Below, in pieces: positions 1 to 11,251 of a DNA stretch of 64,000 bases. Under the pieces are notes generated by a model that ran no database searches, was not told where the DNA came from, and was given only the letters and a program-made list of their open reading frames with translations. Source of the stretch: Cordylochernes scorpioides (taxonomy: Eukaryota; Arthropoda; Arachnida; Pseudoscorpiones; Chernetidae); the NCBI GenBank assembly GCA_030710605.1, contig CP092868.1, forward strand, positions 25,512,115 to 25,576,114, in the 5' to 3' direction. The position numbers were made by a program, and so were the translations under genes. Positions within the stretch are counted from its first letter, which is position 1; every line of letters starts with the position of its first letter.

Positions 1-112
1 TTTTTTTTGCTTATCCCTAGTACACGTGGTACAGGCCATGATAATCATGGTGGGTAGAAGGCAACTGCTTTTACTGGAAGTGCACCACATGTCTACACAC
101 ATGAAAAGCAGG
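1..112 (-). mobile_element. SINE-A fragment (3' part)
   Basis: Starts in poly-T followed by the complement of the SINE-A end (tagggataagc) and stops inside the element. The partner position in the right arm (about 46345) has no SINE, so it is arm-specific. The window edge cuts its tail. Confidence 0.85.
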
Positions 113-175
113 TATATGTCTTTTTTAATTAATACAAATATTAGCTTTCAGACTGAAGAAAATATTTGGTTTATT

Positions 176-892
176 TATAAGATCACTTTGTAGAAAAATG
201 ACAAGGTAACAAGAAGGTTGGTTGGTTTATAAAATCACTTTGTAGAAAAATGACAAGGTAACAGGAAGGTTGGTTTATAAAATCACTTTGTAGAAAAATG
301 ACAAGGTAACAAGAAGGAATTTGGTTGGTTTATAAGATCACTTTGTAGAAAAATGACAAGGTAACAAGAAGGTTGGTTAGTTTATAAGATCACTTTGTAG
401 AAAAATGACAAGGGTAACAAGAAGGTTGATTTATAAGATCACTTTGTAGAAAAATGACAAGGTAACAAGAAGGTTGGTTAATTTATAAGATCACTTTGTA
501 GAAAAATGACAAGGTAACAAGAAGGTTGGTTGGTTTATAAGATCACTTTGTAGAAAAATGACAAGGTAACAAGAAGGTTGGTTTATAAGATCACTTTGTA
601 GAAAAATGACAAGGTAACAAGAAGGTTGGTTGGTTTATAAGATCACTTTGTAGAAAAATGACAAGGTAACAAGAAGGTTGGTTTATAAGATCACTTTGTA
701 GAAAAATGACAAACTAACAAGAAGGAATTTGGTTGGTTTATAAGATCACTTTGTAAAAAAAATGACAAGGTAACAAGAAGGTTGGTTGATTTATAAGAAC
801 ACTTTGTAGAAAAATGACAAGGTAACAAGAAGAAATTTGATTTATAAGATCACTTTGTAGAAAAATGACAAGGTAACAAGAAGAAATCATAA
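176..892. repeat. 52-bp minisatellite, about 14 units
   Basis: Tandem units of roughly 47-55 bp containing cactttgtagaaaaatgaca and aaggtaacaagaagg, with small indels between units (ttggttgg, gaattt). Fourteen copies of the core can be counted. The same array appears inverted near 45.09-46.30 kb with about 24 units, so it behaves as a VNTR. No coding content. Confidence 0.95.
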
Positions 893-1882
893 CTAAATCA
901 TAAGATTGGTTCTTGTTACCATATAATTTTGGTTAAAGTACATTTTGACTCTTCATCACTTTTATCTAAAGACAACTCTGTTATTGATATATCATATAGA
1001 GCATTTGGTCTTGTTACCTTATAATATTAATTTTCCTAATTATAGCATTACATATTCTAATAAAAAAAACTTGATAAGGCACAATTTGGATTATAGATTA
1101 TAAACACAAGGTAATAAGACCAAATCCAAATAAATAAATAGAGTGTGATGTTTCGGTAATAGTATTGTTACCATCATCAGACAAAAGTACTGAATGATAC
1201 TCAATTTAAAAAAAAAATCTTTCCTATCAAAATTAGGAAGCAAAAAACTTATCATCTATTGAAAGTAAAAACAGACTATTTTTACACACAATTTTTTTTT
1301 TTTAAAGAAAAATTCCATTGTTTTGCATATAAAAAGGAATTGTAACATAATACTTAATATTATTTATAGTTTTGTATAAACATAATACTATTTCTAATTA
1401 CCTCTGGGTCTTTATATATAAGTTTTACTTCCATTTTCTCAAAAAAAACTTGTGCATAATATACCATCCTCTGCATGTGATATATATATAAATATTTAAA
1501 TGTGACACATATATAAATATATTATTTTGTATTTCACACTACATCTCTTTCTCTATAAATATATATATATATATATAACTAGCTTTGAATATTTTTATAT
1601 GCTATGATTATTAGATTGGATATTGGATATTTTCTTGTTTATCTTAGTTATCATTATTTTTTTGGTCTTTTTAAATACAATGTTTTTTTTTATATATATA
1701 TCATACATATATGTGTGTGTGTTTTGATGACAGAGTTATTTCCTGGTGATGTTTATCTTGTGTATTGCAAGATAACTCTTGACATTTCTCAGAATAAATA
1801 TCAACTAAATGGCTTTTTTTTTAAATTGTTTTTATGCAATAAAATATATTGCTTTATATATATATATATACATACTTACATA
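893..1882. other. AT-rich non-coding DNA with one IR-1 half
   Basis: Very AT-rich sequence with (TA)n and (T)n tracts, homologous to about 44.2-45.08 kb. The open frame at 1604-1915 is low-complexity and unsupported. A half copy of IR-1 lies at 1070-1205; the right arm lacks it. Confidence 0.7.
1070..1205. mobile_element. IR-1 element, single half
   Basis: Begins gataaggcacaatttggatt, continues through aaggtaataagaccaaatcc and the cgtttcggtaa...ttaccatcatcagac hairpin, and stops at ctgaatgatactc. The right arm (44.83-44.96 kb) reads straight across this point, so it is a left-arm insertion. Confidence 0.8.
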
Positions 1883-2190
1883 TCTTCTTTCTTATCTCCA
1901 CACTGGGTGAAGTAGAATGGGTCTGCCTTTGTCATTAAGACTGGGAGCCCTACTCAGTGGCAGGTCGACTTAGCTCCAAAAGAAATGGCTGCCTCTGATA
2001 TGAGGAACGGACGCCATGTGCAGCCACTCCTAACATGGAGTACAAACGCTGCTCATCCTGTATCCCTAGATTAGGAGCCCATACAGGGTACTATCAGCCG
2101 GGCAAGCTGAACCCAGATTTTTTAGTGAGCTTGTTACTTCTCCCCCCGCCTCCTTTTTCATCAGGGCTTGAGACCTGCAAAGGCAGAGTT
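1883..2190 (-). mobile_element. SINE-B
   Basis: In minus orientation it runs from aactctgcctttgcaggtc to the tail tggagataagaaagaag. It contains the core ggagccc...gtaccctgta...ggcta shared with SINE-C. The right arm carries the partner at 43902-44208. Confidence 0.88.
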
Positions 2191-3028
2191 ATACATACAT
2201 ATTATAAATTTAATCGCCCTTTATCAATAAAAAAAATTCTGTCAATTTTATTTTTATCGATATGTTTCTTATTATAAATATTATATATATCAAATATGAT
2301 AATATTTATATCATGATAAACATATTGCCAAAAATAATAATTACAAAAATTATATATATATGTATGTATGTTTATATATTTATATCTTGGAATATATATA
2401 ATCCTTTTTTAAAAGCCAACTTACAGCTAGCTATATTTTTGTGAGGAAATTATCATTATCATCTGTTATATTGACTCATCCATTGATGTGCTCTACTCAT
2501 CCTGGCAGACACCATCAAAAGTCTCAAGCTTTACAAGCTTGACACCCAAAATATGATTGACTGGAGATAAGAAAGAAGAATATCCCCTATTGATGATAAT
2601 TTGGCATTTTGCACAAAGAATTATTTAGGCCTATTATTTCATCATTTAGATGAACAATAACTTTCTTGCTTTATTCTGTTGAACAATCAGGTAATATCTC
2701 TGTCATCACATTAATATCTTTGTTTAATGTGTGTGTATTTTTTTGGGTGTGAGTGTAGGGGTCATCAAGTTTTTGTCAATTTTTTTTTCATTGAATTCAT
2801 TTTTTAATGCTCGTTTTGTCGTTTTCTCTATGATTTGAATCAAATAAATGTGTTTGTTAAAATTGCCTTGATTATATCATTTTGCAACACACTTTCCAGT
2901 AATCGCAAAAGATATTTTAACACCTCCTTTAACTCTAGAATATTGTAAGTATTACTAATGAAACTGTTGGAAAGGTTCATTATTGATGAACCAGATCTTC
3001 CAATATTTTTTTCCTACCACATTAAGGA
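2191..3028. other. Intergenic, AT-rich; LINE-a tail fragment at 2515-2583
   Basis: No gene seen. Bases 2515-2583 are the last 69 bp of LINE-a (ctcaagctttacaagcttg ... actggagataagaaagaag). About 2940-3010 matches a dispersed repeat (aaactgttggaaaggttcat) seen again near 11.93, 36.33, 36.80 and 60.54 kb. Homologous to 43.04-43.9 kb. Confidence 0.6.
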
Positions 3029-3042
3029 CATATTAGGAAGTT

Positions 3043-3326
3043 TTTTTTTACTTATCCTTTTAGTCTAAATTAGACAAGATCTTGGAGGTCGTGCTCGTAA
3101 AGAAGCTCAAGAACTCTTCTTGGTTCTCTGTACAGGGATCTTTTGTCCTTTCCAATGCAATTTAGTAAATGTTGGGGAGTGGCCTCTTCGGTTTTGCACC
3201 TAGTGCAAATGGGGAAGCTTTTGGCTCCCTCTTTATAGACTAGAGGGCGCAGGTGACCAGATTTCCATCTGGCTAACTGTGTCGATTCCCTTCTGTTTAG
3301 TTGGAGGGTCTGTTTTTAGGGGTTTT
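3043..3326 (-). mobile_element. LINE-e, 5'-truncated, with 14-bp TSD
   Basis: Flanked by the direct repeat catattaggaagtt (3029-3042 and 3327-3340). On minus it is an open frame of about 75 codons ending at a stop. It includes RWKSGHLRPL, then FPICTRCKTEEATPQHLLNC, the C-terminal CxxC-H-C knuckle of non-LTR reverse transcriptases. The tail is aaaaggataagt(A)n, matching the SINE-A end. The right arm reads across this position without it. Confidence 0.9.
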
Positions 3327-3357
3327 CATATTAGGAAGTTATTTAAAGATTTCAAGT

Positions 3358-3567
3358 TACACTCAGGGACAAAACATAAGGAAGTTATAGCTTTTAGTAT
3401 GTATATCAGGATTCAGACAATAACTATGAAAGATATTACAGTGACCTTTATTGAAGACACACGAGATAACCAAGTGTAAACAAAATTGCTTCAGTCTCTT
3501 TAAAAAAAAAAAAAAAGCGATGGCGACTTCAGACTTTCTACTTGCCTAAGTTTTTTCCATGAGTGTA
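3358..3567. mobile_element. T1 MITE (Tc1/mariner-type ends)
   Basis: About 210 bp, starting tacactcagggacaaaac and ending ttttttccatgagtgta: inverted ends with a TA at each border. The interior holds gatattacagtgacctttat, the segment amplified in the T1 arrays. Partner at 42822-43034. Confidence 0.85.
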
Positions 3568-3734
3568 AAACAAACGTGACCAGTTGGTAATTTCAAAAAA
3601 AAAAAAAAACGCTTATCATTATAAACATTATGAGAGCAATAGTTACCCAAAAATTATTTGAAAAGTAAAAATCAATATCAGTTAAAAAGTTTCTTTTAAT
3701 TTAATTTGGACCCTGGATAGAATCCCATATTGAG

Positions 3735-5140
3735 ATTGAGATTTAAAAATATTTTATTGACATCATACACAAGTCAATGGTGGTATTATAAAATAATCAT
3801 AAAGAGGAATATATGAAAAATATAAAATAAAAGAGTAAACTATATACAGTTATGTAAAGTCCAGGAGACAACGACAAATAGTCCTCCAGACAGTAAGGGG
3901 GTTTTCACGTTCTCCCATCATCTCAAAGCTCAGAAAGAACCTGTGAATTGATGACTTGGCAGACGCGAGGATGGCAAGGGCGTCGTCATCCAGCCCTTGA
4001 CCGAAGAGCCAGCCCTGCAGGTCGGGTGGTTGCTGTATCATGTTGAAGGCCTCCCATATGAGGGGTCTGATGGAGCTGCAGGACCAGTAGCGGTGAGCCA
4101 ACGTCAGGTCACTAGAACCACAGGCGATGCAGGTCTCTCGAGCAGAGGCCAGATGTGCAGGATGGGGAAGAGCTTGCAGGGCCAGCTGTACTGCAATGTC
4201 GGCATTGTGCCCCGAGAAGGCGCAACGTCGAAGCGATGGCCAGCCGATGGTGATAGGGATGTTGACGAAGTCTTGCCAACGGTACAGAAGCTGGGCGATG
4301 GGCAGGGTTTCCAGGCGTGGTCGCTCAAGTGTATGGCGGATGTTGCGGGTAGTTAGGTGCATGCACCACAGCTTCGCCTAGGTTGCACGCCCGGTGGGAC
4401 CCTAGGAGGGTTTCTTCAAACAGCCTATTGCAGAAGTTGGCCAACGCTGTGATGTCTGCAAGAGCGCATCGGGTCGGACGAGTGAGCGGTGACACAGGGC
4501 CATCGAAGTGTGTGAGCGGTGACACAGGGCCATCGAAGTCCCGATACGTGCTCCTATCCACCTACAGCGGCTTGGAGTTGGAGGTAAGGTGGCCGGAAGA
4601 ATCTGCATCCTCCAATTATGGCGAGATCCCTCAGCTGTTGTGTTAGAGTTATCCAGTGGTCCAGCGCTAGGAAGTCCGAAACTGCTTCCCATATCTTCAA
4701 GAGTCTACGACGTCGAGGTGGAAGCCATGTCCGGATGGAAGGGGAGTTAACCAGGCCCCACTATCAGTGAGCCAAGAGTAGGCGTTGAGACTACCACGAA
4801 GCGAAGCTTGGACACCTTTCATACACGCCAGTCTCAGCTGCGTGCCGACGTCGAGTAGGCCGAAGCCACCCATGGAGACAAGACGTGCTAGAACAGCTCC
4901 CGGCAGCCAGGCGGTGCGCCCAGGTCCCCAGACGAAACGCACTAGTCGAGCTTGGAGCTTAGAGATGGTGGAGTCGGTAGGCAGGTATCTGTGAAGATGG
5001 TGTACCACTGAAGAGAGCACCAGAGAGTTTGCGGCTCTTGCCCTCCCTACGAGAGAGCATCCCCCCTGACGGTTAAACATTACATACTTCAAGCAATCAT
5101 TGGAGCAGGCTGTTATATGGATTGCCATTTTATACAAACG
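3735..5140 (-). pseudogene. Tx1-like LINE, C-terminal part, broken
   Basis: Minus-strand frames in succession carry STISKLQARLVRFVWGPGR, then LVSMGGFGLLDVGTQL, then further down RETCIACGSSDLTLAHRYWS, a zinc-knuckle of the RVT C-terminal region. The reading shifts frame several times, and a 27-bp tandem duplication near 4487-4540 adds to the damage. The element ends in aataaaatatt followed by an aatctc-type tail. It is much more GC-rich than its surroundings. Same fossil at 41258-42650 in the other arm. Clade assigned from motifs only. Confidence 0.85.
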
Positions 5141-5357
5141 AAAATTTACTCATTAAATACATCTAATAAGCGATCTTCTTCCTGATAAATCACGTTTGCA
5201 TACCCTAAATGATTTAGCCTGATCTAATACAACCTCCAATAAACGACTGATGGGTAAGTATCCATATTGTTGGCTATGGAAGTTCTACTGTATAAGAGAT
5301 ATTTGACTTTCACTGTGGAACAACCTAATGACTTTATAAGAAGTATGTAGTAACGAG

Positions 5358-5985
5358 AATGCCAGGTAAGCGCAGCGGAAGACATTCCCAGCTGATGGAG
5401 TTTCAGAAAGGCATCACCAGCGGTCTGAAAACGGCAGAATGGTCAAATGTGGCAAGTCAACCATTCTGACGTTGATTGGGGCAGTAGGACAAGATGGTAG
5501 CTACACAGGTCGCACTGGAGGGACAACGAGTAGAGCAGATTGGACGTCACAGTGACCACCCTATAGGGCTTCAGTGAGTTTAAAAGCACCACGTGAAAAC
5601 ACATCTACGGTGGTGCCGATGGAACGTCACTAAAGACACCAGTCTATCTAGTAATGTATGCCATCACCACCGCCATTTTGTGTTGAGGTCAGGTGATCCT
5701 CGCAGAAGGATTTGGAGATTCCCAAGTAATCTGAAAAATTCCACCTTCGCTACTGCGCAACATTTCACGAAGTGTAGGAATCATGGCAAGGGATGGCATC
5801 ATCTACGATAGTCCCTTGTTACATTGCATTCCAAATAACGCACCACGCTAGGTGCCTGGCGTCTTCTCGCCTTCTTGTCTTATATTCCTTGGGCGAATTT
5901 CTAGCAAGAAGCATACTTCATGATTTTCACACATTTCCATGGACTTCTTCAATTCAACTAGCATTTCCAGTTTTAAAAAATTAAT
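5358..5985 (+). pseudogene. Tc1-like transposase, decayed
   Basis: From an ATG near 5360 the reading MPGKRSGRHSQLMEFQKG then GLKTAEWSN matches the N-terminal helix-turn-helix of arthropod-type Tc1 transposases. Later a GRTGGTTSRADWT segment and SGDPRRRIWRFPSN (5690-5730) match the basic loop and the RRRVWRRPG region. Stops and frameshifts throughout. The partner on - (about 40340-41040) carries about 65 bp more in the middle. Not functional. Confidence 0.8.
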
Positions 5986-6125
5986 ATATTGTACAAATAA
6001 TAAATACTTTGCTACTATATAATGGTATAAGTATTTGGGTATATAGGCTCCCCAGGAGCCTGAGTTACCTTTAAGTTACTTATTTGGGTGTACAATATTT
6101 CTCTCAATCTTTCCAGCATTTTAAG

Positions 6126-6342
6126 ACAAACCTCGTATTTATTTAATTATATAAAATTACATGGTTTGAAAATTGTTCTTTTTTTTTTTTCATGTGTGAG
6201 AGCGTCTAGAGAGAATTTGGTTTTATGGGCTACTAAAAACCATATTCTCTCTAGACGCTCTCAAACATATGAAAAAAAAAAGAGAGAGAAGAACATTTTT
6301 CAAACCATGTAATTTTATATAATTAAATAAATACGAGCGTTT
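6126..6342. mobile_element. Foldback MITE
   Basis: Inverted arms of about 95 bp (aaacctcgtatttatttaat ... and its complement ... aaataaatacgag) meeting at a short loop near 6225 (gggctactaaaa). The arms include gcgtctagagagaat. Same element at 39965-40190. Confidence 0.88.
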
Positions 6343-7070
6343 ATTCAAGACAATTCTTTATATAAATTTACTTTAGAATTAATTATCATTGAATCAGCAC
6401 TGATGCCAAATAATTTAGGAATAACAAAAGAAAATATAAACAAATTGCGATTTAACGGGGCGCTTGGTTTAAATTGTTGCTTAAATTTCAACCTTTTAAA
6501 AAAATATATACTTATGCAAATGTAATTTTTGCACAATTAACATTAATTTTACATCTATACTTAAGCACACAATAACTTATGCCAAAGAAAACTGAAAACA
6601 TTCAAAAAGAAAAGTAAAGAAACCTATTCCAATTTTAAAATGTTCAATACGTTGTTTTGGATTAGATTTAATTTGGATTATATAGATAAGAATAACAAAG
6701 TAACATGAAAATTACAAATAGGTAAATTCTTGTAACGTTTTAGTAGCATTTTACCATTTTAAGAAAGCGAAATCCATCTGAAATGTAAAATTTAATTTAC
6801 CAATTTAAATTTTTTACCGATTGTTGTTTTTAAGAGATAAAAGTATCAAATACTATAAACATTTAAAAATACCTTCTCAGGTTTTTGTTAGAGATTCATT
6901 CTCCCTAAAAAAATGCATATAAATTTATATTAGATGGTAAAAAGGCATATATTGGATTGAATAAAAGATTTATTTGCCAATATTTCGGCTGGCTGAATGC
7001 CAACCTTTATCGAGGCATTACATTTTTGTATACACAAACTCAGCGCCACTACGTGCATTGAAGATGGCAT
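6343..7070. other. Non-coding, AT-rich
   Basis: No gene or clear repeat apart from a segment at 6960-7030 (caatatttcggctggctgaa), whose partner lies at 39280-39345. Homologous throughout to 39.22-39.95 kb. Confidence 0.6.
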
Positions 7071-7071
7071 T

Positions 7072-7291
7072 AATATATATTTTTTAAAAATGGACACTTC
7101 AGCTAGTTAAAGTTTTATTTTCTCAATGTTTCAACAAAAATGTCTTCGTCAGGAGAAATAAAAATAAAGTATTTGGCAAGACGTTAAAAATTATTCTCCT
7201 TTATTTCTCCTGACAAAGACAAAAGATTTTTGTTTGAAACATTGAGAAAAACTTTAACTTGCCGAAGTGTCTATTTTTTTAAAGAAATGAT
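7072..7291. mobile_element. Foldback MITE
   Basis: Inverted arms of about 95 bp containing acttcagctagttaaagttt and aggagaaataaa, with a short spacer near 7190. Partner at 38990-39215. Confidence 0.85.
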
Positions 7292-7330
7292 TTGATCTTG
7301 TATATTACCTTCTGAAAATTCAATTCTAAT

Positions 7331-7687
7331 CTATCTTCTTCTTTCTTATCTCCACTCAATCATATCAGGGTATCAAGTCGTGACCCTTGATGGTGTCTGT
7401 TTGACAACCATCATGACTGGGTGAAGTAGAATGCTTCTGCCTTTGACATTAAGACTGGGAGCACTACTCAGTGACTTAGCTCCAAAAGAAATGGCCGCCT
7501 CTGACATGAGGAACAGACGCTATGTGCAGCTGCTCCTAACATGGAGTACAAACGCTGCTCATCCTGTATCCCTGGATTAGGAGCCCTTACAGGGTACTAT
7601 CAGCCAGGCCAGCTGAACCTAGGTTTGTTAGCAAGCTTATTACTGCTCCCCCTCCTTTTTCATCCGGGCTTGGGCAAAGGCGGAGTT
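7331..7687 (-). mobile_element. SINE-B with LINE-a-type tail, 8-bp TSD
   Basis: Flanked by attctaat (7323-7330, 7688-7695). On minus the SINE-B body is followed by a 3' segment including gataccctgatatgattgag and the gagataagaaagaag end that belongs to LINE-a. Absent from the right arm (about 38.97 kb). Confidence 0.85.
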
Positions 7688-7819
7688 ATTCTAATATATA
7701 AATGAAAGAATTGACATGCATGTATAGGAATTTGAAGAATACCTAAAAGTAGTATAAGATACTCCTCTTTAATCATCGTTTTATTTTGCTAAAAGTGGTT
7801 AATTGGCATTTGTTTGTAG

Positions 7820-8045
7820 GTGGAGCCAACAAACAGCCAATCAAAGAAGAGACTCTCCCTAGACTCCCTCCCAAGCAAATCCTCCACAGCCTGGAAGAAC
7901 ATTGGTCAGGATTTCAACCAATCAGCTTCCATCAAGAAATCTAAACAAATCAGAATCATTCAGACACCCTCCAAGCCAGAAAAACTTCCTGATGTTAAAT
8001 CGAGAGATACTTCGCTACTTGGGTCTGTGGAGCCTAAAAGTACTG
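7820..8045 (+). CDS. SPIDR: SPIDR homologue, exon A (left arm)
   Basis: SPIDR is the scaffold that links BLM helicase with RAD51 in homologous recombination (family knowledge). The exon follows tttgtag and ends at ACTG|gtaaat, phase 0 in and one base over, which fits exon B exactly. It reads VEPTNSQSKKRLSLDSLPSK, then STAWKNIGQDFNQSASIKKS, a basic serine-rich N-terminal segment. The first codon is not a start; an upstream exon must exist. Part of the SPIDR call rests on exons D, E and F; this exon is assigned by position, phase and weak similarity. The right-arm copy is one codon longer. Confidence 0.72.
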
Positions 8046-8154
8046 GTAAATCTTATTTTACATTATTTAAAAAAAATCGAAATGGTTTGAAAAATAAACT
8101 GGGTTTATTGCAATCACAAAATGTTTGTGTGTAATGAAAAAGACTTTGAAAAAG

Positions 8155-8306
8155 GGATAAGGCACAATTTGGATTATAGATTATAAACACAAGGTAATAA
8201 GACCAAATCCAAATAAATAAATAGTGTGTGGTCCATTGAAGTCAATAAAATTGATAAGGCACAATACACACTATTTATTTATTTGGATTTGGTCTTATTA
8301 CCTTTT
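8155..8306. mobile_element. IR-1 element with 12-bp TSD
   Basis: Between direct repeats actttgaaaaag (8143-8154, 8307-8318). Left end gataaggcacaatttggatt with the 30-bp extension, right end ggtcttattacctttt. The centre contains ccattgaagtcaataaaatt instead of the usual hairpin. Partner 38273-38430. Confidence 0.85.
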
Positions 8307-8449
8307 ACTTTGAAAAAGATTAACTTTCTGATCGTTAAAATATATCATGCGATAAACCCAGTTTATTTTTCAATTACAAGATATGCCTTTTTATTTGAAT
8401 AAAGAAAATTATTTTTTTTTTTAAGAAGACTTTATCTTGAATCAAAATA

Positions 8450-8916
8450 CAGTAGAATTTCTCTGTAAAAGACAACACCTAATAACAACCCTCCATTCCT
8501 GACAGTCATGAACCGGGATCAAATCCTGCGTTAACATTTTGTTTAATATGTGAATAACCTTCACATATTATTTATTGTTACAAATATCATAAACTAGGTT
8601 GTTCTTTTTAGAAAGAGGGAATCATATATCGCCGCAACTCTTTTTATTAACGCGATTAAGGAAGCTTTCGGGCAAGCCCTTCTTCAGCTAATTATAGTGT
8701 ACAAACAAGGAGAGATTATTCAAGGATAGGTTGTTCTTGTTGAGCGGTACCTAATAAAGTGGTTTTGGAACCGAACAGAACCTAATTACAAAGCCAAATT
8801 TTCCTTTAGGGAGAGGTGTCCTCTTACCTGAGAGTTGCTAAATAGTAAAAATGGTAATTTTGCAAATGAAAACTGTCTTTTGTGAGGGGGTTGACCACTA
8901 AAGGGAGGTTCTACTG
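8450..8916. mobile_element. P1 element (pogo-like) hosting SINE-D
   Basis: Ends CAGTAGAATTTCTCTGTAAA and its complement AGGTTCTACTG with flanking TA. The interior holds a SINE-D copy (about 8500-8790), itself split by a 120-bp insertion at 8607-8726. No transposase frame. Partner 37798-38134. Confidence 0.8.
8607..8726. mobile_element. 120-bp insertion with 12-bp TSD
   Basis: Flanked by taggttgttctt (8595-8606, 8727-8738), inside SINE-D. Missing from the right-arm copy. On minus it carries CTGAAGAAGGGCTTGCCCGA, then AAGC: a small stem flanked by the same bases as the IR-1 hammerhead-like core. Confidence 0.7.
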
Positions 8917-8926
8917 TATTTATATA

Positions 8927-9445
8927 CAGTTAAACCTGTCTATAGCGACCCCTCTTGGGACTCACCAAAATAGGGTGCTATAGAGAGGGGGTGCTATAGA
9001 CAGGTCACTTTTAATGTCTTTTTTAATGTCTTCTTCTTTTTCTTTCTTATCTCCACACTGGGTGAAGTAGAATGCGTCTGCCTTTGTCATTAAGACTGGG
9101 AGCACTATTCAGTGGCAGGCCGACTTAGCTCCAAAAGAAATGGCCGCCTCTGACATGAGGAACAGATGCCATGTACAGCAGCTTCTAACATGGAGTACAA
9201 ACGCTGCTCATCCTGTATCCCTGGATTAGGAGCCCTTACAAGGTACTATCAGCCGGGCCAGCTGAACCCAGGTTTCTTAGTGAGCTTGTTACTGCTTCCC
9301 CTCCTCCTTTTTCATCCGGGCTAGGGACCGGCAAGGGCTATAGACAGGTCAATTTTAATGTAAAATGTTTACATTTTAATATTAAAATCGGGCGCTATAG
9401 AGAGGAAGGCGCTATTTAGAGGGAGCGCTATGGACAGGTTTAACT
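8927..9445. mobile_element. P2 element (pogo-like), interrupted by SINE-B
   Basis: Starts CAGTTAAACCTGTCTATAGC and ends with the complement, bordered by TA. The intact 161-bp form is at 22819-22979. A SINE-B copy is inserted in the middle. Confidence 0.88.
9018..9336 (-). mobile_element. SINE-B inside P2
   Basis: Complete-looking SINE-B on minus. The host sequence gctatagacaggtca with ttttaatgt appears on both sides, so the target duplication may be about 25 bp. The right-arm P2 lacks it and has a different insert (37579-37729). Confidence 0.85.
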
Positions 9446-9468
9446 GTATTATTATTATTATTATATAT

Positions 9469-9783
9469 ATTTTTTTGCTTATCCCTAGTACACGTGGTAC
9501 AGGCCATGATAATCATGGTGGGTAGTTAGCGACTGCTTTTTACTGTAAGCGCACCACATGTCTACACATGTGAAAGCAGTTCGACTTTGCACTTACAAAT
9601 GTGCCAGAGCCCCGTTTGGTTACTTGCACTCGCTGGTGGGGTTGGACTTTTGCAAGAATCGGGGGCCATTGGAGCATTTTTATTATTTTTTTTTTAAACA
9701 GAAAAAAGTGTCCAATGCGGGGATCGAACCCGGGTCGTAGTGGTCGTAAACCAAACTGTTTAACCAGCCTTCCACCGACCCCC
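9469..9783 (-). mobile_element. SINE-A, full length
   Basis: On minus: gggggtcggtggaaggctgg head, tRNA-like box A (gctggttaaac) and box B (ggttcgatcccc), body, and ggataagc(A)n tail. Flanks share tgtattatta. The right arm (about 37.44 kb) has the empty site. Confidence 0.93.
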
Positions 9784-9802
9784 TACCGTATTATTAAAAG
9801 TA

Positions 9803-9960
9803 CAAAATGGTGAGGCGAAGAGTTTCTTGTAAATTTTTTTTTTTAATTTTGCTGAGCTTTCGAGTATTTCTGCCCTTCTCATTTTTTACTCCTGTAGAAG
9901 GACAGAAAGGTCTGTTGAATAAAAAAACCTTGCAAGAAACTCTTCCTCTCACCATTTTGA
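9803..9960. mobile_element. Small foldback MITE
   Basis: Inverted arms caaaatggtgaggcgaagag / ctcttcctctcaccattttg, with an inner inverted pair gctttcgagtatttctgccc. Partner 37300-37432. Confidence 0.75.
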
Positions 9961-10618
9961 TAACATACTGCTTCAGGGAATTATCCAACCAACTAATGAT
10001 ATTTATATAATTTCTGCCAATATTTTAAAACCAAACTTCTTCAGGGAAAAAAAAATTGCTTTAAAATGACTGCTGGAGTAATATGGGAGTTCCAAACAGG
10101 ACTTTCAAGGTAAGTTTTGTTCCTTGAAGAAGTTTAACAAATATTTCCCAATATATATATATATATAGGCTTTTTTTTTTATAAATAAATGAAGTATAGA
10201 TTGCTTCATTTACAAACCACTAAAGTATATACATATTTGCATATTAGATATTGTTGCGCCGGGTTGCGGCTTGGCAGACTCTTCAGCCTTGATTCTCTCC
10301 TGTGCTGGGTCTTGTATCTTACCAGAGCGTGTTTCAACCATCCTACAAATTTATATAAGGGAATAATGAGATAAGTCTACTTTAAGTAGCCTCCAGAATA
10401 ATTTATTTATTTTCTCACATCAAAGAGAGCAGTGAAGTCACACGTGTACCTAAATACAAATGATGATAATCTAAATAATCTGTTTTAAATAAATATCATA
10501 GAATATTTTATATAAAAATAAATAAATATATAATTTAAATTTCAAATATATATTAAAAATAATATAATAAATACGCCATTAATCATGATGTAACAATATT
10601 TATATGTAAATCTGATGA
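9961..10618. other. Intronic, no gene seen
   Basis: AT-rich, with (TA)n at 10151-10168. The small open frame at 10189-10374 has no recognisable motif. Related to 36.6-37.3 kb. Confidence 0.5.
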
Positions 10619-10930
10619 GGGGGGGGTCGGTGGAAGGATGGACTAAACCGTTGGTTTTCGACTGCTACGACCCGGGTTTAATTCCCGCATTGGTCACTTT
10701 TACCTGGTTTAAAAATAATGCTCCAATGGCCCCCGATTCTTGCAAAAGTCCAACCCCACCAGCGAGTGCAAGTAACCAAATGGAGCTCTGGCACATTTGT
10801 AAGTACAAAGTCGAACTGCGTTTTAACATGTGTAGATATATGGTGCATTTACAGTAAGACAGTCGCCTACTTCTACCCACCATGATTATCATGGCCTGTA
10901 CCACGTGTACTAGGGACAAGCAAAAAAAAA
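10619..10930 (+). mobile_element. SINE-A, full length
   Basis: Head ggggggtcggtggaaggatg, degenerate box A and box B (ggtttaattcc), body, and tail ctagggacaagc(A)9. It lies about 100 bp upstream of SPIDR exon B. The right arm shows no SINE at the matching intron position. Confidence 0.92.
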
Positions 10931-11034
10931 TATTTCTTGTATATATTTACATATAAACAGCATTGACACACAGACAGATGGAAGTAAGAGATTTGACACA
11001 AGTTGTTGTTTGGCCTGATACCAATAGTGTGCAG

Positions 11035-11189
11035 GGAGCTGTGAGACTGCCGTAGATGAAATTGTCTGGAGTGATTCTGAAGAGGAGGAAAATGATGATA
11101 AAGCTGGGAAGAATGATGATGATGTGGACATCTCCCCATCCCCAATACCTTCCCCATCTTCAGTCCCTTCTCCTGCCAAACCCAGCCAG
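11035..11189 (+). CDS. SPIDR: SPIDR homologue, exon B (left arm)
   Basis: Acceptor gtgcag|GG, donor CCAG|gtatga, two bases then 51 codons, in phase with exon A. Encodes CETAVDEIVWSDSEEEENDD then KAGKNDDDVDISPSPIPSPS. The D-x-I-x-W-S acidic patch resembles the TDITWSS...DEDK stretch near the N terminus of vertebrate SPIDR (recalled, not aligned). Proline/serine-rich C-terminal half. The right-arm copy differs at one proline (P to R in DISPSP). Confidence 0.82.
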
Positions 11190-11251
11190 GTATGATAGTG
11201 TCATCATCTTATATATACAGCACACGAAGTATAGTGCTTTATGTTCCTAGA

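Noticed and set aside
176..892. CRISPR-like regular repeats
   Set aside because: Units abut without unique spacers, the context is eukaryotic, and the sequence is a minisatellite; the same applies to 28500-30125 and 62416-63124.
9558..9813. Small proteins with repeated GSNPGR/TCTRWWGW text
   Set aside because: These are translations of SINE-A and recur at every copy.
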